Assembly (NCBI GenBank): GCA_900548415.1
Contig: URKO01000097.1
Span: 1 to 5,693, forward strand
Length of the DNA stretch: 5,693 nt
Reading direction: 5' to 3'
Source: an uncultured Porphyromonas sp.
GTDB lineage: Bacteria; Bacteroidota; Bacteroidia; Bacteroidales; Porphyromonadaceae
Shown here one piece after another: positions 1-5,693 of this stretch (positions are counted from its first letter, which is position 1; each line of letters opens with the position of its first letter). A program made the translations under genes and the position numbers. The notes beneath the pieces were generated by a model that saw only the letters and a program-made list of their open reading frames with translations, ran no database searches and was not told the origin of the DNA.

Positions 1-102
1 CCTCACAGAGGAGCCTCCTCATGGGTCACTTGACTATCCTACTGTTGCAAAGATAACAGTCTCATTTTACATCGACTACTATCATATACTTGACTACTTA
101 AT
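1..102 (+). other. dnaA upstream leader region
   Basis: This short stretch before dnaA contains no gene I can support. Two sequences match the Bacteroidota -7 element TAnnTTTG at five of six fixed positions: TACTGTTG at 40-47 and TATACTTG at 85-92. Neither has a TTTG/TTG box at the usual distance of about 19-20 bp upstream. The second would leave a leader of only a few bases. A 9-bp direct repeat, acttgacta, occurs at 28-36 and 88-96. No DnaA-box cluster (TTATCCACA) is visible, so this does not look like oriC, though only 102 bases can be seen. No Shine-Dalgarno sequence precedes the dnaA start, as is usual in this phylum. Confidence 0.35.
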
Positions 103-1530
103 ATGACTGACAGAGAAGCTGCCCTGCGGGCGTGGTCTGAGTGTACAGTCCTCCTCCAAGCAATGATCCAACCAGAGGTCTACAACGCTTGGTTCCCACA
201 CATCAAGCCAGTCTCACTCATCGGAGTGGAGATGACGCTCGGTGTGCCTAGTCAGTTCTTCTGTGAGTACATCGAGACACACTTCATCAACGAGCTCAAG
301 CAGGTACTCCAGCATGTCGTCGGTCCCAACGTAGTCCTCAAGTACAAAGCACTTGTAGACAGCGCAGCCTCTCACCGCAAGAACTCGTCTGTGACGCTGC
401 CCACACAGAGCTATGCCAGCAATGCTTACGGAGCGGCTAGTGCCTATACGATCAATGCCAATGGAGCTGCAGCTGCGCTTAAGACAGAGCCACGCCAGCT
501 ACCAGACTTTGACTCACAGCTCAAGTCTCAGCTGAGCTTTGACACCTACTATCAGGGAGAGTCCAATCGTACCGCCAGCTCCATCGCTCGCTCTATTGCT
601 GAGAAGCCTGGACAAGGAGCCCTTAACCCTTGCTTTATCTATGGTCCTTCGGGAGTCGGTAAGACGCACCTATGCCATGCCATTGGACTACGGATCAGAG
701 AGCTTTACCCTGAGCTCAAGGTACTCTACGTATCCTCTCACATGTTTGAGATGCAGTACGTCGCCGCCACAAGAGCCAATACGACCAACGACTTTATCAA
801 CTTCTACCAGCAGATAGACGTCCTCCTCATCGATGACATACAGGGGTTGATCGCCAAAAAGAAGACGCAGCTCACCTTCTTCCAAGTCTTCAACCACCTC
901 TACATGCTAGGCAAGCAGATCGTCCTGACGAGTGATACAGCACCGGTCAACCTCGCAGGGCTTGAGGAGCGTCTTATATCACGCATAGCGGGTAGTCTGA
1001 CGATAGAGGTAGAGCGTCCCGACTACGACCTCCGCAGGGAGTACCTACGCCACAAGAGCGAGGAGAGCGGGAGCATACTGCCCCGAGAGATGATCGACTA
1101 CATCGCCCGCACAGTCACCAGCAGCATCCGTGGCCTGCAGGGAGTCTTCTTTTCGCTCATCACCCGTGCAGCTGTCGAGGGCTGCGACATCACCTCCTCT
1201 TTTGTCAAGAAGATCGTCAGCCAGACGGTCAAGCAAGAGAAGAAAGAGATCACGGTCTCTATGATTGAGAAAATAGTGTGCGAATACTTTCACGTGCCGA
1301 TAGAGCTGGTGCGCAGTCGCTCGAGAAAGGCTGACGTAGCTCAGGCACGGCAGATGATTATGTACTTTGCGAAGCGCTACACAGATCAGTCGCTCAGTGC
1401 CATCGGCGAACTGCTCGGCGGTCGCTCGCACGCTACTGTGCTGCACAGCTGCAAGGTGGTAGAGGATCAAGCAGAGGTCTCCACGGCTTTTCGATCAGAC
1501 CTCAACGCTATCGAGTCGCTGATCAAGTAA
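103..1530 (+). CDS. dnaA: chromosomal replication initiator protein DnaA
   Basis: DnaA is the ATP-dependent initiator that binds DnaA boxes at oriC, opens the duplex and helps load the replicative helicase. Visible parts: domain I, residues 1-85, with the NAWF motif at 28-31; a low-complexity Ala/Ser/Asn linker (domain II), about 90-133; the AAA+ domain, about 140-350, with Walker A GPSGVGKT (181-188), Walker B LLIDD (241-245), sensor I LTSD (275-278) and arginine finger R294 in EERLISR; and the C-terminal DNA-binding domain, about 382-475. The 475-aa length is normal. The ATG at 103 is the only plausible start, since domain I begins at once. Oddities compared with the family: SRIAG replaces the usual SRFxxG after the finger (294-297), IRGLQG replaces V-R-[ED]-L-E-G in the sensor II helix (342-347), and GGRSH replaces GGRDH in the signature, with S442 at the position of E. 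coli D433. The first gene of a probable three-gene operon. Identity is certain; the effect of the substitutions is inference. Confidence 0.97.
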   Translation: MTDREAALRAWSECTVLLQAMIQPEVYNAWFPHIKPVSLIGVEMTLGVPSQFFCEYIETHFINELKQVLQHVVGPNVVLKYKALVDSAASHRKNSSVTLPTQSYASNAYGAASAYTINANGAAAALKTEPRQLPDFDSQLKSQLSFDTYYQGESNRTASSIARSIAEKPGQGALNPCFIYGPSGVGKTHLCHAIGLRIRELYPELKVLYVSSHMFEMQYVAATRANTTNDFINFYQQIDVLLIDDIQGLIAKKKTQLTFFQVFNHLYMLGKQIVLTSDTAPVNLAGLEERLISRIAGSLTIEVERPDYDLRREYLRHKSEESGSILPREMIDYIARTVTSSIRGLQGVFFSLITRAAVEGCDITSSFVKKIVSQTVKQEKKEITVSMIEKIVCEYFHVPIELVRSRSRKADVAQARQMIMYFAKRYTDQSLSAIGELLGGRSHATVLHSCKVVEDQAEVSTAFRSDLNAIESLIK

Positions 1531-1542
1531 TTGCCAAGCCTT

Positions 1543-2148
1543 ATGCCCCACCCCTCCCGAGCTACCGAGACTGGCTACATAGACCCCACGACGATCATTG
1601 ACGAGGGTGCGCACATTGGTACTGGCACGACCATCTGGCACTTCTGCCACATCATGCACGATGCCGTCATCGGAGAGCAGTGCCATCTAGGACAAAACGT
1701 AGTCGTCCAGCCACATGTCCATCTAGGCGACCGCTGCCGTGTCCTGAACAATGTCACGCTCTTCACAGGAGTTTACTGCGAAGAGGAGGCTTTCTTAGGA
1801 CCTTCGTGTGTTTTCACCAACGTGATCAACCCGCGTGCAGCAGTCTCACGGAAGGAGGAGTTTCGTCCCACACATATAGGCCGAGGAGCCTCTATCGGAG
1901 CCAATGCGACGATCCTCTGTGGCGTCAAGATTGGCGCTTATGCGATGATTGGCGCCGGTACGGTCGTGATCCGCGATGTGGCTCCCTACGCTCTGGTCGT
2001 AGGCAACCCAGCTCGACAGATCGGCTGGGTAAGCCAAGAGGGACACAAGCTAGACTTTTCCGAAGGTCCTTCCTGCTACGTGGCGGAGGAGCAGCGCACC
2101 TACCACCTAAGCCCCGACGGCAACACGATAACTTGTGACAACCAATAA
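1543..2148 (+). CDS. wbpD: WbpD/WlbB-type nucleotide-sugar N-acetyltransferase (left-handed beta-helix)
   Basis: A predicted acetyl-CoA-dependent transferase that acetylates the 3-amino group of UDP-2-acetamido-3-amino-2,3-dideoxyglucuronate. That step leads to UDP-ManNAc(3NAc)A, a precursor of surface polysaccharide. The protein is 201 aa, cytosolic, with no signal peptide. Hexapeptide repeats run from about 13 to 60 and 111 to 146 (AHIGTGTTI, AVIGEQCHL, VHLGDRC, THIGRGASIGA, MIGAGTVVI). Family landmarks are WHFCHI (32-37), GQNVVV (50-55), the NN pair at 69-70 near the presumed active site, GPSCVFTNVINPR (86-98), and the closing segment YALVVGNPARQIGWVS (149-164). I chose the ATG at 1543, 12 bases after the dnaA stop. 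An in-frame TTG at 1531 abuts that stop and would add four residues, but is less likely. As I recall, P. gingivalis carries a WbpD homologue next to dnaA that is needed for its anionic LPS. The other Wbp enzymes are not in this window. A related sugar N-acetyltransferase with a different substrate remains possible. Confidence 0.85.
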   Translation: MPHPSRATETGYIDPTTIIDEGAHIGTGTTIWHFCHIMHDAVIGEQCHLGQNVVVQPHVHLGDRCRVLNNVTLFTGVYCEEEAFLGPSCVFTNVINPRAAVSRKEEFRPTHIGRGASIGANATILCGVKIGAYAMIGAGTVVIRDVAPYALVVGNPARQIGWVSQEGHKLDFSEGPSCYVAEEQRTYHLSPDGNTITCDNQ

Positions 2149-2155
2149 TCGATAT

Positions 2156-2545
2156 ATGAATATGGAAAGCAAACCAACCACTCTAACCAAGCAATACATC
2201 ATCGAGCCTAAGCACAGTGCCGCAGAGATGGGCTCAGGCGATATGCCTGTCCTCGCCACACCTGCACTGATCGCTTTCATGCAGAATGTATCTATGCTCC
2301 TCGCCCGCAACTATACCGAGGAGGGCTCGACGACCGTCGGCACGATGATCACCACCGACCACCAGCATGCGACACCCATCGGAGAGACGATCACAGTCAC
2401 AGCACAGCTATCCTCGATAGAGGGGCGCAAGCTCACCTTTGCCATTGAGGCCACTGACCAAGCTGGCGTCGTGGCTCAAGCTACGCATGAGCGTTTCATC
2501 GTATCGCGTCAACGATTCCTGGAGCGTTTGGGCATCAAGGAGTGA
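2156..2545 (+). CDS. hotdog-fold thioesterase, FlK (fluoroacetyl-CoA thioesterase)-like family
   Basis: A small cytosolic acyl-CoA thioesterase homologue of 129 aa, the normal size for a single hotdog domain. Family landmarks, numbered from the ATG at 2156, are MGSGDMPVLATPALIAFM (25-42), EEGSTTVGTMI (55-65), H69 followed by the ATP-x-G turn (72-76), SSIEGRKLTF in the central strands, and the closing THERFIV followed by RFLERL. In FlK the catalytic residues are a Thr/Ser, a Glu and a His; here T35 and H69 align with the first and last, but the Glu position is Q43 (codon at 2282). Substrate is unknown; uncharacterised bacterial relatives are annotated only as thioesterases. The gene lies 7 bases after the wbpD stop. 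A GTG at 2135 would overlap wbpD and add seven residues, and an ATG at 2162 is also possible. The conserved core begins well after all three. Probable last gene of the dnaA operon. The family is confident; activity and role are not. Confidence 0.82.
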   Translation: MNMESKPTTLTKQYIIEPKHSAAEMGSGDMPVLATPALIAFMQNVSMLLARNYTEEGSTTVGTMITTDHQHATPIGETITVTAQLSSIEGRKLTFAIEATDQAGVVAQATHERFIVSRQRFLERLGIKE

Positions 2546-2559
2546 TCGTCTAGCTTAAT

Positions 2560-2600
2560 CCTATTTCGAGGTGCTGGGAGCAGGTCACTCTCGGGATAGG
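2560..2600 (+). other. long imperfect hairpin in the operon 3' region
   Basis: An RNA hairpin can form 14 bases after the thioesterase stop. The arms cctatttcgag (2560-2570) and ctcgggatagg (2590-2600) pair over 11 bp with two G-U wobbles. Inside, gtg (2571-2573) pairs with cac (2586-2588) past a bulged T, and ctg (2574-2576) pairs with cag (2581-2583) around a ggag loop. No T-run follows, so it is not an intrinsic terminator by itself. It could protect the mRNA 3' end or be part of a processed 3' RNA. Its role is not known. Confidence 0.5.
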
Positions 2601-2628
2601 ATGTCTTAGTCAAACGCGATAAAACTCG

Positions 2629-2671
2629 ATAGCCACGTGGAGATTTGCGAATCCTCGCGTGGCTATTTTTT
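2629..2671 (+). terminator. intrinsic terminator of the dnaA operon
   Basis: The arms atagccacg (2629-2637) and cgtggctat (2658-2666) pair perfectly over 9 bp. The stem continues with weaker T-G, G-C and G-T pairs and a mismatch to gatt/aatc (2642-2645 and 2650-2653) around a TGCG loop. Six Ts (2666-2671) follow at once. It lies 84 bases after the thioesterase stop and is oriented to end transcription of the three-gene cluster. It also separates that cluster from valS. Confidence 0.75.
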
Positions 2672-2806
2672 GTTCTCCACGTAGACGAGAAACATTTCCT
2701 CCGAAGTTTCATTTGATTCTTCCGAAGTTTCATTTCATTCCTCCGAAGAATTTTTCCACACCCACATGGAGGTTTGAGATTTCCTACGTAGAGATCAGTT
2801 TTTTTT
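2672..2806. repeat. repeat-rich intergenic block with imperfect inverted ends
   Basis: This AT-rich block is bounded by tctccacgtag (2674-2684) and ctacgtagaga (2784-2794), which are reverse complements at 10 of 11 positions. Further inward, cctcc (2698-2702) can pair with ggagg (2768-2772). A run of eight Ts (2799-2806) follows the right end. The word ccacatggaggtttg (2762-2776) matches ccacgtggagatttg in the terminator stem (2633-2647) at 13 of 15 positions, so related words recur across the whole intergenic region. It may be a degenerate short mobile or palindromic element, or a structured RNA. No transposase is present. Identity is inference; the sequence symmetry is directly visible. Confidence 0.45.
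2700..2756. repeat. 21-bp tandem repeat, about 2.7 units
   Basis: Units start at 2700, 2721 and 2742. The first two share tccgaagtttcattt exactly and differ slightly in the remaining six bases (gattct against cattcc). The third keeps tccgaag and then diverges to aatttttcc. There are no unique spacers, so this is a short direct tandem array and not a CRISPR array. It is non-coding. Confidence 0.8.
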
Positions 2807-2907
2807 ATGCAGCAAAAGCGTATTAAGCTCCCAGAGATCCTATTTTACAATGTAGCTACTATAAATTTTCCAGCACCTCAAAAATAGAAATTAGCCTGAT
2901 ATTTCAG

Positions 2908-2915
2908 TACCTTTG
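2908..2915 (+). promoter_or_regulatory. valS promoter, Bacteroidota -7 element
   Basis: TACCTTTG matches the Bacteroidota housekeeping -7 consensus TAnnTTTG at all fixed positions and sits 28 bases before the valS ATG. That would place the transcription start near 2920 and give a leader of roughly 20-25 bases. No clear TTTG -33 box is seen about 19-20 bp upstream (2881-2890 reads aaaatagaaa). The element lies inside a nested dyad: gatatt (2898-2903) and aatatc (2921-2926) outside, gtac and gtac (2907-2910 and 2915-2918) inside. The short leader leaves no room for a T-box riboswitch. Confidence 0.6.
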
Positions 2916-2943
2916 TACCGAATATCACGACAGACTATAAGCA

Positions 2944-5607
2944 ATGCAAGACGATTCTATCACTTCTCAGATAACTAGTGTCTACGATCCTGCGGGTGTC
3001 GAGACTAAGTGGTACCAGTATTGGCTAGACCACAAGCTCTTTGAGGCACATGTGGATCACAGCAAGAAGCCCTACACGATCATCATGCCCCCGCCCAATG
3101 TGACAGGCGTACTGCACATGGGGCACATGCTCAATAACACGATCCAGGATATACTCATCCGTCGTGCTCGCATATCGGGTTACAACGCTTGCTGGGTGCC
3201 CGGCACGGATCACGCCTCGATCGCTACGGAGGCTAAAGTGGTAGATCAGCTTGCTAAGCAAGGTATTCAGAAGAATCAGCTCACACGGGAGGACTTCCTC
3301 AAGCATGCCTGGGAGTGGACCGACAAGTATGGCGGCATCATCCTCAGCCAGCTACGCAGACTAGGTGTATCGTGCGACTGGAGCCGTACAGCCTTCACCC
3401 TAGATGAAGAACGCTCGGAGTCGGTCATCAATGTCTTCTGCAAGCTCTACGAGGAGGGACTCATCTACCGGGGAGTACGCGTGGTCAACTGGGATCCCAA
3501 GGCACAGACGGCACTCTCGGACGAGGAGGTTATCTTCAAGGAGCATCAGGGCAAGCTCTACTATCTTCGCTACTTCATTGAGGGTACTGAGGATTACATC
3601 ATCGTAGCAACGACGCGCCCCGAGACGATTATGGGCGATACGGCCGTTTGTATCAATCCGACAGATCCTCGCTACCATCATCTGCGTGGTAAGCGAGTCA
3701 TCGTGCCGCTCGTAGGTCGCTCCGTCCCGATCATCGAGGATGAGTACGTAGACCTAGAGTTTGGTACGGGCTGTCTCAAGGTCACCCCCGCCCACGACAT
3801 CAACGACTACCAGCTCGGCATCACGCATCAGCTGGAGACGATCGACATCTTCAACAACGACGGCACACTCAACGAGCACGGCGGTAAGTATGCGGGCAAA
3901 GACCGCTTCGTCGTCCGCAAGGAGATCGTCGCAGACCTCAAAGAGGCTGGTTTGCTTGATCACGAGGAGGACTATACCAACCGTGTCGGCTACAGCGAGC
4001 GCACCGATGTAGCTATCGAGCCAAAGCTGTCAATGCAGTGGTTCCTCAAGATGTCCGAGCTAGCCAAGCCCGCGCTACAGGCAGTCCTTGAAGACACCGT
4101 ACAGCTCGTGCCCAAGAAGTTTGTCAACACCTATCGCTATTGGCTGGAGAACATCAAGGACTGGTGCATCAGTCGTCAGCTCTGGTGGGGACATCGCATA
4201 CCTGCCTACTACCTACCCAACGGACAGTTTGTCGTAGCGGCTACAGCCGAGGAAGCTTTGGCAAAAGCAAAGCAAGAGACGGGCGACAACAGCCTAACCC
4301 TCGAACAGCTCAACCAGGAGTCAGATTGCCTCGACACATGGTTCTCCTCCTGGCTATGGCCTATCAGCCTCTTTGGCAAGATCGACGGCTCAGAGCCTAC
4401 GGAAGACCTCAAATACTTCTACCCCACCTCCGTCCTAGTCACAGCGCCAGACATTCTCTTCTTCTGGGTAGCCCGTATGATCATGGCGGGGTACCACTTT
4501 ATGGGGGATCGTCCCTTTGACAAGGTCTACCTAACCGGTATCGTCCGTGACGACAAGGGGCGCAAGATGTCTAAGTCACTCGGCAACTCGCCCGACCCCA
4601 TTGACCTGATGGACAAGTATGGAGCCGATGGCGTGCGCCTAGGACTCATGATGGCGACCTCTGCCGGCAATGACCTCCTCTACGACGAGAGCCTTGTGGA
4701 GCAGGGACGCAACTTCTGCAATAAGATCTGGAACAGCTACCGCTTCCTCAAGACGCAGAGTGTCTCCGACGAGGTCGAGCCAGACGCAGCTAGCCTGGTA
4801 GCTATGGAGTGGTTTGAGTCACTACTCGCCTCGACAATGAGCGAGCTGGACGACCTCTTCGACAAGTACCGCATCAGCGATGCCGTCACGCTCCTCTACA
4901 AGCTCGTCCGAGACGACTTCTCCGGTCTTTACCTAGAGGCTATCAAGCCCGCCTACGGCACCAGCATGAGCCGTAAGGTTTACGAGCGAACGATCCACTA
5001 CTTCGAGCAGATCTTCATCTTGCTACACCCCTTCATGCCGTTCATCACGGAGGAGCTCTGGCAGGACGTAGCTCCTCGTCAGGAGGGTGACTCCATCATG
5101 TACGCACATCTAGACGATACGCTACAGGCTGACAAGCAGCTACTCGCCGACATGGAGCATGCCGTCGATCTGATCACCAAGATACGTAGTATACGCAGTA
5201 CGCATCAGATAGCAACGAAGCAGTCGCTCGCGCTCACCACCAGTGGCAAGCACCCCGAGCGTATGAGCGAGCTAGTCATCAAGTTGGCCAACCTCTCTGC
5301 CCTCACGAAGGCGGAGACGCATCAGTCGGAAGAGCATACGGCCGAGCACTTCATCATCGGCACAGTCCCCTACTCCGTCGAGCTGGCGGGTGCCATCGAT
5401 GTGGAGAAGACCGTAGAGCGTCTGCGTGGCGAGCTAGAGCATCAGGAGAAGTTCCTCGCAGGAGTTCGCAAGAAGCTCTCCAACGAGAAGTTTGTCGCCA
5501 ATGCCAAGCCCGAAGTTGTCGCCCTCGAGCGCAAGAAAGAGAGCGATGCTCTGCTACGCATCGACGAGGTTCAGCAGCAGCTCAAGCAGCTCGGTGCCAC
5601 CCTCTAA
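2944..5607 (+). CDS. valS: valine--tRNA ligase (ValRS)
   Basis: A class I aminoacyl-tRNA synthetase that activates valine with ATP and charges tRNA-Val, with an editing domain that removes mischarged threonine. The protein is 887 aa, full length for bacterial ValRS. In order: the first Rossmann half with [13 protein letters not shown], whose HMGH (58-61) is the HIGH-type signature; [10 protein letters not shown], typical of the Val/Ile/Leu group; the CP1 editing domain from about 220, with TTRPET (223-228) and [12 protein letters not shown]; the second Rossmann half with [16 protein letters not shown] and KMSKS (541-545); the helical anticodon-binding domain from about 590; and a C-terminal coiled-coil arm, about 819-884, rich in Glu, Lys, Arg and Gln, that contacts tRNA. 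All signatures are intact. The ATG at 2944 fits the family N-terminus and the promoter at 2908-2915. The gene appears to be transcribed on its own, separated from the dnaA cluster by a terminator. Confidence 0.98.
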   Translation: MQDDSITSQITSVYDPAGVETKWYQYWLDHKLFEAHVDHSKKPYTIIMPPPNVTGVLHMGHMLNNTIQDILIRRARISGYNACWVPGTDHASIATEAKVVDQLAKQGIQKNQLTREDFLKHAWEWTDKYGGIILSQLRRLGVSCDWSRTAFTLDEERSESVINVFCKLYEEGLIYRGVRVVNWDPKAQTALSDEEVIFKEHQGKLYYLRYFIEGTEDYIIVATTRPETIMGDTAVCINPTDPRYHHLRGKRVIVPLVGRSVPIIEDEYVDLEFGTGCLKVTPAHDINDYQLGITHQLETIDIFNNDGTLNEHGGKYAGKDRFVVRKEIVADLKEAGLLDHEEDYTNRVGYSERTDVAIEPKLSMQWFLKMSELAKPALQAVLEDTVQLVPKKFVNTYRYWLENIKDWCISRQLWWGHRIPAYYLPNGQFVVAATAEEALAKAKQETGDNSLTLEQLNQESDCLDTWFSSWLWPISLFGKIDGSEPTEDLKYFYPTSVLVTAPDILFFWVARMIMAGYHFMGDRPFDKVYLTGIVRDDKGRKMSKSLGNSPDPIDLMDKYGADGVRLGLMMATSAGNDLLYDESLVEQGRNFCNKIWNSYRFLKTQSVSDEVEPDAASLVAMEWFESLLASTMSELDDLFDKYRISDAVTLLYKLVRDDFSGLYLEAIKPAYGTSMSRKVYERTIHYFEQIFILLHPFMPFITEELWQDVAPRQEGDSIMYAHLDDTLQADKQLLADMEHAVDLITKIRSIRSTHQIATKQSLALTTSGKHPERMSELVIKLANLSALTKAETHQSEEHTAEHFIIGTVPYSVELAGAIDVEKTVERLRGELEHQEKFLAGVRKKLSNEKFVANAKPEVVALERKKESDALLRIDEVQQQLKQLGATL

Positions 5608-5623
5608 GCTCCTTCATAAAAGG

Positions 5624-5644
5624 GGTTAGCCCCAACGGCTATCC
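5624..5644 (+). other. small hairpin downstream of valS
   Basis: ggttagcc (5624-5631) can pair with ggctatcc (5637-5644) over eight positions with one T-T mismatch, around a ccaac loop. It lies 16 bases after the valS stop codon. No T-run follows, so its standing as a terminator is weak. A competing fold, gggg (5622-5625) with cccc (5630-5633), uses the same bases. Confidence 0.35.
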
Positions 5645-5661
5645 AACAGGCGCCCAATCGA

Positions 5662-5693
5662 GTAGGTCGGGAAACGAAAGTTTTCTGACCTAC
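5662..5693 (+). other. 14-bp hairpin with GAAA tetraloop at the window end
   Basis: gtaggtcgggaaac (5662-5675) pairs along its whole length with gttttctgacctac (5680-5693), with two G-U wobbles, around a GAAA loop (5676-5679), a stable GNRA type. It begins 55 bases after the valS stop and runs to the last base of the window. The stem may therefore be longer, and a T-run could follow out of view. It could be the valS terminator or one end of an intergenic repeat; the sequence here does not decide. Confidence 0.6.

Noticed and set aside
8..20. Perfect palindrome gaggag-c-ctcctc
   Set aside because: A one-base loop cannot form the full hairpin, and 13 bases of purine/pyrimidine symmetry is weak evidence without more upstream sequence.
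1..102. oriC next to dnaA
   Set aside because: No cluster of DnaA boxes and no AT-rich unwinding repeats are seen in the short leader. The origin may lie outside the window.
2..106. Open frame running from the window start to a TGA that overlaps the dnaA ATG (ATGA)
   Set aside because: About 34 codons stay open, which chance allows. The translation resembles no family I know, and its start is outside the window. Worth checking with upstream sequence but not supportable here.
2509..2733. Minus-strand 74-codon open frame across the thioesterase end, terminator and repeats
   Set aside because: It is antisense to a real gene end, a hairpin terminator and tandem repeats. The product is a low-complexity basic peptide with no family features.
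2700..2756. Possible CRISPR-like array
   Set aside because: The 21-bp units are directly adjacent, without unique spacers, and no cas gene is present.
2807..2887. 26-codon open frame beginning with ATG right after the T8 run
   Set aside because: Very short, with no recognisable product and no clear promoter of its own. It lies just upstream of the valS promoter. Kept only as a remote possibility.
2672..2943. T-box riboswitch or attenuator upstream of valS
   Set aside because: T-box control is characteristic of Firmicutes. The exact -7 element at 2908-2915 leaves only about 20-25 bases of leader, and no T-box sequence is seen.
3051..3059. tgtggatca, one mismatch from a DnaA box; a similar near-match tgtggagaa at 5400-5408
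   Set aside because: Both lie inside conserved valS codons, are isolated, and are expected by chance in several kilobases.

Overview
The window looks like chromosomal DNA from a member of the Bacteroidota, most likely a Porphyromonas of about 50% or higher GC. This rests on four things. The DnaA AAA+ domain carries the Bacteroidota-style P-loop GPSGVGKTHL and a DFINFYQ-IDVLLIDDIQ stretch. The genes lack recognisable Shine-Dalgarno sites. An exact TAnnTTTG promoter element of the Bacteroidota type lies upstream of valS. From memory, P. gingivalis also has a WbpD-type acetyltransferase directly after dnaA. The species is not fixed by the sequence.

Layout: positions 1-102 are a short leader. 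Positions 103-2545 hold three tightly packed plus-strand genes: dnaA (replication initiator), a left-handed beta-helix N-acetyltransferase of the WbpD/WlbB type (nucleotide-sugar synthesis for surface polysaccharide), and a small hotdog-fold thioesterase of the FlK-like group. The gaps are 12 and 7 bases, so they probably form one operon. It is followed by a structured 3' region with two hairpins, the second ending in a T-run (2629-2671), which I read as the operon terminator. Positions 2546-2943 form a 398-bp AT-rich intergenic region. Besides the hairpins it holds a repeat-rich block (about 2672-2806) with three 21-bp tandem units between imperfect inverted ends, a T8 run, and the valS promoter. 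Positions 2944-5607 encode a complete valyl-tRNA synthetase. The last 86 bases hold two hairpins; the second, at the very end, is a 14-bp stem closed by a GAAA tetraloop and may continue past the window.

The genes are housekeeping or envelope functions and do not form an evident new system. The points most worth attention are (i) a DnaA with substitutions at several normally conserved positions, including Ser for Asp in the DNA-binding signature, (ii) a thioesterase with Gln where the family catalytic Glu is expected, (iii) the pairing of the replication initiator with a surface-glycan enzyme in one probable operon, and (iv) the repeat/hairpin block between the operon and valS.
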